From NCBI RefSeq assembly GCF_000373585.1, contig NZ_KB891962.1, positions 158,122-222,121 on the forward strand: a stretch of DNA of 64,000 bases. Direction: 5' to 3'. This document shows, piece after piece, positions 8,813 to 17,565 of this stretch. This stretch comes from Streptomyces sp. MspMP-M5 (GTDB taxonomy: Bacteria > Actinomycetota > Actinomycetes > Streptomycetales > Streptomycetaceae). A model generated the notes under the pieces. It made no database searches and had not been told where the DNA came from. It was given only the letters and a program-made list of their open reading frames with translations. A program made the translations under genes and the position numbers. Numbering within the stretch: position 1 is the first letter of the stretch; each line of letters starts with the position of its first letter.

Positions 8813-8868
8813 TCCCGACAGGGTGTGCCGTCCCGCAGGCTCATGTGGCGTCCCGCCCCCTGTCGGGA
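8813..8868. promoter_or_regulatory. Inverted repeat with phased direct repeats, likely LysR operator
   Basis: Perfect 11-bp arms TCCCGACAGGG (8813-8823) and CCCTGTCGGGA (8858-8868) enclose two 13-bp direct repeats, TGTGCCGTCCCGC (8824-8836) and TGTGGCGTCCCGC (8844-8856), which start exactly 20 bp apart, two helical turns. It lies between the divergent lysR and M24 peptidase starts. Phased repeats fit binding of an LTTR tetramer. That the neighbouring LysR protein binds here is inferred from position. Confidence 0.55.
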
Positions 8869-8902
8869 GGGCGCCCCCAACCCTGCCGACGAGGAGGAAC
8901 CC

Positions 8903-10273
8903 ATGACCGGAGCCCGCCCCACCGCCTGGCACACCGTCAGCCACGATCTGCCCGTCTCGCCGGAGCTCGAACGGTTCCTGGCGGGCGGCTGGGCGCCCAC
9001 GCCGCTGCCCGACGGGATCCGGCTGCCCGCCGCCGACCGCACCCCCGCCCGCCGCCGGCGCCTGTCCGCCCGCTTCCCCGGCGAACGGCTGCTCGTCCCC
9101 GCCGGGGACCTCACCGTCCGCTCCAACGACTGCGACCACCGCTTCCGGCCGCACAGCGCCTACGCCTGGCTCACCGGCCTGACCGGCGAGGACCAGGCCG
9201 GCCACGTGCTGGTCCTGGAGCCCGACGGGCCGCGGGGGCACGAGGCGGTGCTCTACCTGCGGCCCCGTTCACCGCGCAGTGACGGGGGCTTCTACCGGGA
9301 CCGCCGGTACGGCGAGTTCTGGGTCGGCCGCCGCCCCGACCTCGCCGAGGCCGAGCGGATGACCGGCCTGCGCTGCGTCCACCTCGACGAACTCGGCGCG
9401 CTGCCCCCGGGTCGCAGCGCCGCCACCGACGGCGAACTCGCCACCGTCCTCAGCGAGTTGCGGCTGGTCAAGGACGCCTGGGAGATCGCCCAGCTTCAGC
9501 TCGCCGTGGACCACACCACCACCGGATTCGAGGACGTGGTCCGCGCGCTGCCGCGGGCCCTCGCCCACCCGCGCGGCGAGCGCTGGATCGAGGGCGTCTT
9601 CGGCCTGCGCGCCCGTGCCGAGGGCAACGGCACCGGCTACGAGACCATCGCGGCCGCCGGCGCACACGCCTGCGTCCTGCACTGGATCCGCAACGACGGC
9701 CCGCTGGACGCCCGGCAACTGCTGCTCCTGGACGCCGGCGTGGAGACCGACACCCTCTACACCGCCGACATCACCCGCACCCTGCCCCTGTCCGGGCGCT
9801 TCTCCCCGGTGCAGCGCCAGGTGTACGACGTGGTGCTGGCCGCCCAGGAGGCGGGCATCGCGGCCCTGAAACCGGGCGCGCGGTTCCGCGACTTCCACCG
9901 CGCGGCGATGCGGGTGATCGCCGAGGGCCTCACCGACTGGGGCGTCCTGCAGACCCCCGAAGGGGACCTCCACCGCCGCTACACCCTCTGCAGCAGCGGC
10001 CACATGCTGGGCCTGGACCTCCACGACTGCGCCCGGGCGCGCGCCGCGGCCTATCTGGACGGGGTGCTGGAGGAGGGGCAGGTGCTGACCGTGGAGCCCG
10101 GTCTCTACCTCCAGCCCGACGACGAGACGCTCCCGCCCGCACTGCGCGGCATCGGCATACGGATCGAGGACGACCTGGTGATCACCGCCGACGGGGCACG
10201 GCTGCTGTCGGGCGCCCTGCCGCGGACGCCGGACGCGGTGGAGAGCTGGATGGGAGAGCTGACGGAGGGCTGA
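8903..10273 (+). CDS. M24 metallopeptidase, Xaa-Pro aminopeptidase type
   Basis: A 456-residue protein with an N-terminal AMP_N domain (about 45-190) and a C-terminal pita-bread M24 domain (about 200-440). Metal ligands are visible: Asp in LLLDAGVE, Asp in TADITRTLP, His in SSGHMLGLDLHD, Glu in LTVEPGLY and Glu in IGIRIEDDLVI. Such enzymes release an N-terminal residue from Xaa-Pro peptides using two Mn or Zn ions. There is no signal peptide, so it is cytoplasmic. The ATG at 8903 follows GAGGAGGAACCC. It is the probable target of the divergent LysR regulator. Confidence 0.9.
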   Translation: MTGARPTAWHTVSHDLPVSPELERFLAGGWAPTPLPDGIRLPAADRTPARRRRLSARFPGERLLVPAGDLTVRSNDCDHRFRPHSAYAWLTGLTGEDQAGHVLVLEPDGPRGHEAVLYLRPRSPRSDGGFYRDRRYGEFWVGRRPDLAEAERMTGLRCVHLDELGALPPGRSAATDGELATVLSELRLVKDAWEIAQLQLAVDHTTTGFEDVVRALPRALAHPRGERWIEGVFGLRARAEGNGTGYETIAAAGAHACVLHWIRNDGPLDARQLLLLDAGVETDTLYTADITRTLPLSGRFSPVQRQVYDVVLAAQEAGIAALKPGARFRDFHRAAMRVIAEGLTDWGVLQTPEGDLHRRYTLCSSGHMLGLDLHDCARARAAAYLDGVLEEGQVLTVEPGLYLQPDDETLPPALRGIGIRIEDDLVITADGARLLSGALPRTPDAVESWMGELTEG

Positions 10274-10418
10274 GCCCCCGCAGCGCCCAGGAGGCCGATG
10301 CGGGCCCCGGCACCGGCAGCGACTAGCGTGGTCGCCTGCGGAGACGCCCGCCCGGGTGGACAAGGGCCGGCGACGGTGTGGAAGGAGCGGAGAACATGCA
10401 GGTCGGAGCGGTGCCCCG

Positions 10419-11585
10419 GTGAGATTCCTGCACACCTCGGACTGGCACCTGGGCCGGTCCTTCCACCGCGTGAACCTCCTGGCCGCCCAGCGCGCGTTCC
10501 TCGACCACCTCGTCGAGACGGTCCGCACCCGGGACGTCGAGGCGGTGCTGGTCGCCGGCGACGTCTACGACCGCGCGGTGCCGCCGCTCGCCGCCGTCGA
10601 GCTCTTCGACGACGCCCTGCACCGGCTGGCCGCGCTCGGCGTGCCCACCGTCATGATCTCCGGCAACCACGACTCCGCCCGCCGCCTCGGCGTCGGCTCC
10701 GGACTGATGCGCCGGGCCGGCATCCATCTGCACACCGACCCGGCCGACTGCGCCACCCCCGTCGTCCTGGAGGACGCGCACGGACCAGTCGCCTGCTACG
10801 GGCTGCCCTACCTCGAACCGGCCATGGTCCGCGACACCCTCGGCGCCCCGCGCGCCGACCACGCCGCGGTGCTCGGCGCGGCCATGGACCGGGTCCGCGC
10901 CGACCTCGCCGAGCGGCCCGCCGGCACCCGCTCGGTGGTGCTGGCGCACGCCTTCGTCACCGGCGGCACGGCCAGCGACAGCGAGCGCGACATCACCGTC
11001 GGCGGCGTCGCCTCGGTCCCCGCCGCGGTCTTCGACGGCGTCGACTACGCGGCCCTCGGCCATCTGCACGGCTGCCAGACCCTCACCGAACGAATCCGCT
11101 ACTCCGGCTCGCCGCTCGCCTACTCCTTCTCCGAGGCCGCCCACCGCAAGTCGTCCTGGCTGATCGACCTCGCCGCGGACGGCGGCGTGACGGCGGAGCG
11201 GGTGGACTGCCCGGTGCCCCGCCCGCTGGCCCGCCTCCGCGGCCCGCTGGAGCAGCTGCTGGACGACCCCGCGCTGGCCCGGCACGAGGACTCCTGGGTC
11301 GAGGCCACGCTCACCGACAGCTCCCGCCCGGCCGAGCCGATGGCCCGCCTGGCCAAACGCTTCCCGCACACCCTCAGCCTGGTCTTCGACCCCGACGAGG
11401 CCCCGGCCCGCCCCTCCGCCTCCTACGCCCAGCGGCTGCGCGGCCGCAGCGACCAGGAGATCGCCGAGGACTTCGTCGCCCATGTCCGCGCCGGCCGCGG
11501 CGCCGACGCCGCTGAACGCGCCGAACTCCGGTCGGCCATCGACGAGGTACGGGCCGCCGACGCCGTCGAGGAGGTGGCCCGATGA
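10419..11585 (+). CDS. sbcD: Exonuclease subunit SbcD (Mre11-like)
   Basis: A 388-residue calcineurin-like nuclease. The phosphodiesterase motifs appear in order: SDWHLGR (residues 7-13), GDVYDRAVP, SGNHDSARR, LAHAFVTGG and LGHLHG. With SbcC it forms the ATP-dependent nuclease that opens hairpins and trims blocked DNA ends. The GTG at 10419 begins VRFLHTSDWHLG, the canonical N-terminus, and follows GGAGCG. A longer in-frame start at 10356 would add 21 basic residues not seen in the family. The stop overlaps the sbcC start by four bases (ATGA). Confidence 0.95.
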   Translation: MRFLHTSDWHLGRSFHRVNLLAAQRAFLDHLVETVRTRDVEAVLVAGDVYDRAVPPLAAVELFDDALHRLAALGVPTVMISGNHDSARRLGVGSGLMRRAGIHLHTDPADCATPVVLEDAHGPVACYGLPYLEPAMVRDTLGAPRADHAAVLGAAMDRVRADLAERPAGTRSVVLAHAFVTGGTASDSERDITVGGVASVPAAVFDGVDYAALGHLHGCQTLTERIRYSGSPLAYSFSEAAHRKSSWLIDLAADGGVTAERVDCPVPRPLARLRGPLEQLLDDPALARHEDSWVEATLTDSSRPAEPMARLAKRFPHTLSLVFDPDEAPARPSASYAQRLRGRSDQEIAEDFVAHVRAGRGADAAERAELRSAIDEVRAADAVEEVAR

Positions 11586-14500
11586 GGCTGCACCGGCTGA
11601 CCCTCACCGCCTTCGGCCCGTTCGCCGGCAGCCACACCGTCGACTTCGACCGGCTCGCCCGCGACGGCCTGTTCCTGCTGCACGGCCCGACCGGCGCGGG
11701 CAAGACCTCCGTCCTGGACGCGGTCTGCTTCGCGCTCTACGGCTCGGTGCCCGGCGCCCGGCAGAGCGGCCAGGCCCTCCGCAGCGACCTGGCCGACCCC
11801 GCCACCCCCACCGAGGTGGTCCTCGAACTCACCGTCGCCGGGCGCCGGTTGGAGATCACCCGGCTGCCCGAGCAGCCGCGCCCCAAGAGGCGCGGCACCG
11901 GCACGACGAAGGAGAAGGCGCAGAGCCGCCTGCGGGAGTTCGCCCCCGCTGCCGACGGTGCCCCGGACGCGGGGGAGTGGCGTGCGCTCAGCCGCTCCCA
12001 CCAGGAGATCGGCGAGGAGATCGGGCAGCTGCTCGGCATGAGCAAGGAGCAGTTCTGCCAGGTGGTGCTGTTGCCCCAGGGCGACTTCGCGCGCTTTCTG
12101 CGGGCGGACGCGGAGGCCCGGGCCCGGCTGCTCGGGCGGCTCTTCGACACCCGGCGGTTCGCCGCGCTGGAGGACCAGCTCACTGCTCGCCGCAGGGCCG
12201 CCGCCGACCGGGTCGCGTCCGGCGACGAACGGCTGCTCGCCCTGGCCCACCGCATCGCCCAGGCCGCCGGCGACACCCCGGACCTGGCCGACCCGTCCGT
12301 CCCGGCACTAGCCGCCCGGCCCGCCGTGCCCGCCCAGGCCGGGCCCGCCGGCCGCGGCGCCCGTACGCCCCGCGGCACCGCACCGGCCCGCCCGGCGGAC
12401 CCGGACGGCGCCGCCGCTCCCGGCCCCGGCGATCCCGGCTTCGCCGACGCGGTCCTGGCCCGGGCCGCCGTCGCCCGGTCCGGCGCGCGCGAACGCCTGG
12501 ACATCGCCCGGGCCGCGGTCGCCGCCGCCGAGACCGCCGAACGGGCCGCGGCCGGGCGGCTGGAGGAGGCCCGTGAGCGGGACCGGCTCCAGCGCCGCCA
12601 CGCCGACGCCCGGCAGCGCGCCGACCGGCTCGCCGCCCGCACCGAGGAACGCGACCGGCTCCGCACCCGGCTGGAGCGGGCCCGCGCCGCCGCCGAGGTG
12701 GCCCCCGTCCTCGACCTCCGCGACGCCGCCTGGCGGGAGCTGGCCGCCGCCCAGGACGCCGAACGCCGCCACCGCGCCCCACTGCCGCCCGACCTCACGG
12801 ACGCCGAGGGTGACCAACTCGCCGCGCACGAAAGGGAGTTGCGCTCCACCCTCGGCTCCCTCTCCGCCGCCCGGCGGGCCGAACGGCGCGCCGCCGACCT
12901 CGTCCGGGAACGCGCCGGCCTCGACCGCGAGGCCCGCGCCGACGAACAGACCCTGCTGGACGCCGCGGAGTGGCTGGCCGACTGGGACGCCGCCCGCGAG
13001 GCCCACCGGCGCCGCATCGACGACGCCCAGGAAGCCGTCCGGCGCGCCGAACAGCTCGCCGCGCAGCTCGCCCCGGCCGCCGAGCGGCTCGCCGCCGCCC
13101 GCCGCCGCGACCGCATCGCCGCCGAACTCGCCGCGGCCGAACGGCAGTTGCTGGCCGCCCGGGAGCGCGCGGCGGCGGCCCACGAGCACTGGCTGGACCT
13201 CAAGGACCGGCGGCTGCGCGGCATCGCCGCCGAACTCGCCGCCAACCTGACGGCCGGCCGGCCCTGCGCGGTGTGCGGGGCCACCGCCCACCCGGACCCG
13301 GCGCGGGCCGGCGCCGGCCACGTCGACCGGGCGGCCGAGGAGGCCGCGCAGACCGCCCACCGCCGCGCCGAGGACGCCCGGCAGCAGGCGGAGGACCGCT
13401 GCCAGTCCGTCAAGGAGTCCCTGGCCGCCGCCACCGCTGCGGCCGGCGACACCCCGACTGCCGAACTCGCCGCCCACGTCGAGCAGTTGACGACGGAGGC
13501 GGACCACGCGCACGCCGCCGGCGCCCGCCTGCACGCCGCCCGCGAGGAACTGACCCGCGCCGAGCAGGAGTACGAGCGCCGCCGCGACGACCGCCAGCGA
13601 GCCGAGCGCCGGGCCGCCGCCCGCACCTCCCACCGCGAGGCCCTGGACCGCGAACGGGCCGCCCTGGAGGCCGAGTTGGCCGAGGCCCGCGGCGACTGCG
13701 CCAGCGTCGCCGACCGGGCGGCCCGGCTGGAGGCGCAGGCCGCTCGGCTCGCCGCCGCGGCCGAGGCGTCCCGCACTGCCGCGGCCTGCGCCGAACGCCT
13801 GAAGGAGGCCGACGCCCGGCTCTCCGACGCCGCCTACCGCGCCGGCTTCACCACCCCGCAGGACGCCGCCGACGCCGTCCTCCCGGACGCCGAACGCCGG
13901 GCTCTCCAGCAGCGCCACGACGACTGGCAGGCCGAGGCCGCCGCCGTCGCCGCCGAACTGGACCGTCCCGAACTCCGCGCCGCCGCGGCCCTGCCCGCCG
14001 TCGACCCGGACGCCGCCCGCACCGCCCACCAGGCCGCCGCGGCCCGGCTGCGCACCGCCACCACGGCCCTCGCCGCCGCCCGGGAACGTCACGCCGCCCT
14101 CGACCGGCTCTCCGCCGACGCCGCCGCCGACGCCCGCGCACTGGCCCCGCTGCGCACCGCCTACGACCGCATCGCCCGCCTCGCCACGCTGGCCGCCGGC
14201 ACCTCCGCCGAGAACGAGCGCCGGATGCGGCTGGAGTCCTACGTCCTGGCCGCCCGCCTCGAACAGGTCGCGGCCGCCGCCACCGCCCGCCTGCACCGGA
14301 TGTCCGCCGGCCGCTACACCCTCGTGCACTCCGACGAACGCGCCGGCGGGGCCCGCCGCTCCGGCCTCGGCCTGCACGTCATCGACGCCTGGACCGGCCA
14401 GGAACGGGACACCGCCAGCCTCTCCGGCGGCGAGACCTTCTTCGCCTCGCTCGCCCTCGCCCTCGGCCTCGCCGACGTCGTCACCGACGAGGCGGGCGGC

Positions 14501-14722
14501 ACCCGGCTGGACACCCTCTTCATCGACGAGGGCTTCGGCAGCCTCGACGAGCAGACCCTCGACGAGGTCCTCGACGTCCTCGACGGCCTGCGCGAACGCG
14601 ACCGCAACGTCGGCATCGTCAGCCACGTCCCCGACCTCAGAACCCGCATCCCCACCCAACTGGAAATCATCAAGAACCGCGCCGGCTCCACCCTCCGGCA
14701 CCGGACACCGGCCGGCACCTGA
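11582..14722 (+). CDS. sbcC: Exonuclease subunit SbcC (Rad50-like SMC ATPase)
   Basis: A 1046-residue ATPase partner of SbcD. The N-terminal Walker A is GPTGAGKTS (about 35-43). Long Arg/Glu/Ala-rich coiled coils flank a zinc hook CAVC near residue 562. The ABC signature LSGGETFFASLALALGLAD lies near 946 and Walker B LFIDEGFGSLD near 979. An unusual Pro/Ala/Gly-rich stretch sits at about residues 240-283 (bases 12301-12430) inside the first coiled coil and would break the helix. It overlaps sbcD by 4 bp and forms a two-gene operon with it. Confidence 0.95.
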   Translation: MRLHRLTLTAFGPFAGSHTVDFDRLARDGLFLLHGPTGAGKTSVLDAVCFALYGSVPGARQSGQALRSDLADPATPTEVVLELTVAGRRLEITRLPEQPRPKRRGTGTTKEKAQSRLREFAPAADGAPDAGEWRALSRSHQEIGEEIGQLLGMSKEQFCQVVLLPQGDFARFLRADAEARARLLGRLFDTRRFAALEDQLTARRRAAADRVASGDERLLALAHRIAQAAGDTPDLADPSVPALAARPAVPAQAGPAGRGARTPRGTAPARPADPDGAAAPGPGDPGFADAVLARAAVARSGARERLDIARAAVAAAETAERAAAGRLEEARERDRLQRRHADARQRADRLAARTEERDRLRTRLERARAAAEVAPVLDLRDAAWRELAAAQDAERRHRAPLPPDLTDAEGDQLAAHERELRSTLGSLSAARRAERRAADLVRERAGLDREARADEQTLLDAAEWLADWDAAREAHRRRIDDAQEAVRRAEQLAAQLAPAAERLAAARRRDRIAAELAAAERQLLAARERAAAAHEHWLDLKDRRLRGIAAELAANLTAGRPCAVCGATAHPDPARAGAGHVDRAAEEAAQTAHRRAEDARQQAEDRCQSVKESLAAATAAAGDTPTAELAAHVEQLTTEADHAHAAGARLHAAREELTRAEQEYERRRDDRQRAERRAAARTSHREALDRERAALEAELAEARGDCASVADRAARLEAQAARLAAAAEASRTAAACAERLKEADARLSDAAYRAGFTTPQDAADAVLPDAERRALQQRHDDWQAEAAAVAAELDRPELRAAAALPAVDPDAARTAHQAAAARLRTATTALAAARERHAALDRLSADAAADARALAPLRTAYDRIARLATLAAGTSAENERRMRLESYVLAARLEQVAAAATARLHRMSAGRYTLVHSDERAGGARRSGLGLHVIDAWTGQERDTASLSGGETFFASLALALGLADVVTDEAGGTRLDTLFIDEGFGSLDEQTLDEVLDVLDGLRERDRNVGIVSHVPDLRTRIPTQLEIIKNRAGSTLRHRTPAGT

Positions 14723-14797
14723 CCGACTCACGGGCTGCCTTCGCGGCGTTACCCGGTACGTGTGCAGGCCGGCCGCACGAGATGGCAGAATCCCGCC

Positions 14798-15571
14798 ATG
14801 ACTCAGAAGAACGGCCTGCTGTCCGGCAAGATTTCCCTGATTACGGGAGCGAGCAGCGGGATAGGCGCGGCAACCGCGAAGCTCTTCGCAGCAGAAGGCG
14901 CGGTGGTGGTGCTTACGGCCCGTCGGGTCGACCGCCTCGCTGCTCTCGTGGCAGAAATTCGGGAAACCGGCGCCGAAGCGTCGTACACGGCGATGGACGT
15001 CTCTCGCGACGAGGACGTGAAACGTGCCGTCGAATTCACCATGGAGAAATACGGGCGCTTGGATCTGGCGTTCAACAACGCGGGCATCGGCTGCGATCAG
15101 GAGCCCATGCACCTGATGAAGCAGAACGCGTACGACGAAATCATGGACATCAACGTCCGCGGTGTCTGGCACTGCCTGCAACACCAGATCGCCGCGATGC
15201 TGCACGGCGGTGCGGGCGGATCCATCGTCAACAACAGCAGTGTCGCCGGACTGCAGGCAATTCCCGCCGGCGCACCCTATATCGCCTCCAAGCACGCCGT
15301 CATCGGGCTGACCAAGGCAGCGGCTGCCGAATATGCGCCGCACGGTATCCGCGTCAATGCGGTGGCGCCCGGTACGACCCGCACGGAGATCATTGCCGGC
15401 TGGTTCGACCGGAATCCCGGGCTGGAGGAGCAGCTGCACCAGGCGACTCCCCAGGCCCGTACCGCCGAGCCTGACGAAATCGCCCAGGCGGTCGCGTGGT
15501 TGTGCAGCGACCGCTCTTCTTTCGTCACGGGGACGGTGACGCCCGTGGACGGTGGATACACCCTGGTGTAA
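14798..15571 (+). CDS. SDR-family oxidoreductase, possible butyrolactone reductase
   Basis: A 257-residue classical short-chain dehydrogenase. It shows TGASSGIG cofactor site (residues 16-23), NNAG near 93, catalytic Ser in NNSSVAG near 146, YxxxK in YIASKHA near 160-164, and the PVDGGYTLV end. An in-frame GTG at 14762 would add 12 residues; the ATG at 14798 matches the usual start. Codon use is clearly less GC-biased than in sbcC (many ATT, GCA, GAA codons), like the afsA region next to it. It converges on afsA with a hairpin between them. In some streptomycetes SDR enzymes (BarS1 type) make the final reduction in gamma-butyrolactone synthesis, so a role there is plausible but not shown. Confidence 0.85.
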   Translation: MTQKNGLLSGKISLITGASSGIGAATAKLFAAEGAVVVLTARRVDRLAALVAEIRETGAEASYTAMDVSRDEDVKRAVEFTMEKYGRLDLAFNNAGIGCDQEPMHLMKQNAYDEIMDINVRGVWHCLQHQIAAMLHGGAGGSIVNNSSVAGLQAIPAGAPYIASKHAVIGLTKAAAAEYAPHGIRVNAVAPGTTRTEIIAGWFDRNPGLEEQLHQATPQARTAEPDEIAQAVAWLCSDRSSFVTGTVTPVDGGYTLV

Positions 15572-15614
15572 CGCCCGGACGTGGAAGATGCCCGCTTGCG
15601 CTGAGCCGGGCCTG

Positions 15615-15643
15615 GACCGGCTGTCTCTTTCGGGCAGCCGGTC
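15615..15643. terminator. Hairpin between SDR gene and afsA
   Basis: Perfect 9-bp stem GACCGGCTG / CAGCCGGTC with an 11-base loop, centred in the 96-bp gap between two converging genes. There is no T-run on either side, so it would act as a GC-rich bidirectional terminator, as is common in Streptomyces. Confidence 0.6.
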
Positions 15644-15667
15644 GAGATCCGCAGCGGTCGCCGGACG

Positions 15668-16639
15668 TCAGCAGCTGGAGCTGGTGAGGACGGCGGTGAA
15701 CGCCAACTCGCCGTTCTGACGGCCGGTTACGGACACCGCAGTGGCGCCCTCGGTCTCAGCGGAGACCGGGTGCGCTTCGATCGAGCAAGGGCTGTCGAAC
15801 TCGACGTAACGGTGAAAGGCTGTCTTGACGGTTTCCGCCCGGAAGGTCCTCGGCGACGCCGCCAGACGGGCGGCTTGCTGGGCGGCCTCGATCAGGACGA
15901 GGCCGGGGACGTGGTCGACGGGATGGTCGTACAGCGCGGTGTTCTGGAAGTCACTGCGCAGCAGCCACCGCCCGGCGTCGTCCGTGGGCGTGAGCACCAC
16001 CTCGACATCGGTGGTGCAGTCCACCTGAGCCGGCGCGACGGGAGCCGACAGCGGTGGCTGGTCACTCACCGCCTCGGCGTGGTCGCCCCGGAGGCGCCGG
16101 AAGACGGCCGGAGGGATCCATTCGAAGCTGGTGGCCGCCGTGCCGACTTGCCGTCCGTCGAAGTGGATGCTCATCGTCATCTGCAGACCGGTGATGGAAC
16201 GGCCGCGCGACTTGGTGATCTCGCACCGGACATTAATAATCAGGTCGGCCGGTTTGTTTTCGCCGCCCAGAAAATCCATGTCGAAGTCGAAGTCGAAATT
16301 GCGCAGCAGGACCGCATGACTCAGGGGGACCCCGAACTCCGTGTGTGCGAGCAGCAGTCCTGCCTGCCGTACCGTCTGCGCGACCGTCATGGTCCCGCTC
16401 CGGAAGTCCCGGCCCGGCACCTCGTTGCCCCGTGCCGGCCACCTGGCGGTGACCTGGTAATTCATGGCGCTGGAGCGCTGCCAGTCGGTGACCAACACGG
16501 AGTCGTCGCGTCGGAGATGGACGAAGCTCTTGAGCACGCTTGCGCTTCGTTCGATGCTCTGCGTCGCCGGGAGCGGCGAGCTCTCGTGCGGTGCGACAGA
16601 ACGTTCCTTGTGGTCGAGCCTGAGCAATGGCCTGGACAT
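15668..16639 (-). CDS. afsA: AfsA-type gamma-butyrolactone synthase
   Basis: A 323-residue AfsA/ScbA-family protein, which condenses a glycerol-derived C3 unit (dihydroxyacetone phosphate) with a beta-keto acyl-ACP in gamma-butyrolactone autoregulator synthesis. It has the family's two hot-dog-like repeats, the first at about 30-160 (KSFVHLRRDDSVLVTDWQR, then LLLAHTEFGVPLSHAVLLR) and the second at about 200-320 (WLLRSDFQNTALYDHPVDHVPG). FxHxR/DHVPG-type motifs lie at the expected places. The chosen ATG follows GAGGGGGTCCTCC; longer frames upstream run through the operator. It is divergent from a receptor gene at 16788, with an ARE-like site between: the classic scbA/scbR arrangement. Confidence 0.92.
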   Translation of the reverse strand: MSRPLLRLDHKERSVAPHESSPLPATQSIERSASVLKSFVHLRRDDSVLVTDWQRSSAMNYQVTARWPARGNEVPGRDFRSGTMTVAQTVRQAGLLLAHTEFGVPLSHAVLLRNFDFDFDMDFLGGENKPADLIINVRCEITKSRGRSITGLQMTMSIHFDGRQVGTAATSFEWIPPAVFRRLRGDHAEAVSDQPPLSAPVAPAQVDCTTDVEVVLTPTDDAGRWLLRSDFQNTALYDHPVDHVPGLVLIEAAQQAARLAASPRTFRAETVKTAFHRYVEFDSPCSIEAHPVSAETEGATAVSVTGRQNGELAFTAVLTSSSC

Positions 16640-16692
16640 GGAGGACCCCCTCGGTACCTCGAGCAACAGCGCTTCGGCTGGCTGATGATAAG

Positions 16693-16717
16693 ATACGTAC
16701 TTACCGGTTTGATTTTC
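16693..16717. promoter_or_regulatory. ARE-like butyrolactone receptor operator (afsA/receptor)
   Basis: The core ACTTACCGGTTT with an ATAC start and a T-rich end resembles the autoregulatory elements bound by ScbR/ArpA-type receptors. It lies 54 bp before the afsA start and 71 bp before the receptor start. A second copy with core ACTAACCGGTTT lies at 18437-18461, matching at about 18 of 25 positions. That the site recurs only in front of these genes supports the call. Confidence 0.75.
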
Positions 16718-16787
16718 AATGCAGAGGTACACCACCACAGAGCACTCGCTCAAACGGGGAGGTGAGCCGCGTGCGGGAGGATCCGTC

Positions 16788-17465
16788 ATGGCGAGGCAGG
16801 CACGGGCGATACAGACGCGACGTCAGATCTTAGAGGCGGCGGGCGTTGTGTTCGACCAGCTCGGATACGAGTCCGCAACCATAACCGAGATCCTCTCGCG
16901 GGCGGGCGTGACCAAGGGCGCCCTGTACTTCCACTTCGACTCCAAGGAATCGCTGGCCCGAGGCGTGCTCGCGGAGGCCGTCACCACCGAGGGCGTCCTC
17001 CCGCAGGAGTCCAAACTTCAGGAATGCGTGGACCTGGGCCTCGTTCTCGCGCACCGCGTGCCGCGAGAACCCATGCTGAGCGCTGCGATTCGCCTGTCGG
17101 CCGATCAGAAGGCCCGCACTCTGTTCGGCACTTCCTGGACGGCCTGGGCGAACCTCATGGGCGAGTATCTCGACCTGGCCAAGGCGCAGGGCGAACTGTT
17201 GCCGAACACCGTCCCGCAGGAAACGGCGATGATCATCGTCGCGGCATGGACCGGCGTGGAGATCGTGACCTCCGATCTCAAGGACGGCGAGTGCCTCGAA
17301 CGCCGCATTTCCCGGCTCTACGATCACCTGCTGCCCAGCATCGCCGTGCCGGGTGTGCTGGCAAAGCTGGACACCTCGCCGGACCGCGGCGCCCGGATCT
17401 GGGAGGCACACCAGAAACAGGCTGCGGGAGCTGGTGGCACTCTCGATCTGCCGGCCTATGTCTGA
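16788..17465 (+). CDS. Gamma-butyrolactone receptor, TetR family (ScbR/ArpA-like)
   Basis: A 225-residue TetR-family regulator. The helix-turn-helix is at residues 8-56 (RRQILEAAGVVFDQLGYESA, then ITEILSRAGVTKGALYFHF). KGALYFHFDSKE followed by a ligand domain with MLSAAIRLSADQ, SWTAWANLM and a conserved Trp in AAWTGVEIVTSD is typical of butyrolactone receptors, in which that Trp contacts the ligand. The ATG at 16788 follows GGGAGGATCC. Divergent from afsA with an ARE-like site in between, it would repress afsA and itself until the butyrolactone binds. Confidence 0.9.
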   Translation: MARQARAIQTRRQILEAAGVVFDQLGYESATITEILSRAGVTKGALYFHFDSKESLARGVLAEAVTTEGVLPQESKLQECVDLGLVLAHRVPREPMLSAAIRLSADQKARTLFGTSWTAWANLMGEYLDLAKAQGELLPNTVPQETAMIIVAAWTGVEIVTSDLKDGECLERRISRLYDHLLPSIAVPGVLAKLDTSPDRGARIWEAHQKQAAGAGGTLDLPAYV

Positions 17466-17565
17466 ACTGGCCCCCTCGGGCCCGCAGTCCGCGGCTTGAG
17501 CGGCGCGCGTCCGCGCAGTCGCACGGCACGTCCCGGCCCAGGCCCACCTGATTCACGTCGGCTCC

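Noticed and set aside
12308..15439. A 1043-codon minus-strand frame antisense to sbcC and the SDR gene.
   Set aside because: Low-complexity Gly/Val/Ala-rich translation with no domain; the plus strand holds a clean SbcC with all motifs.
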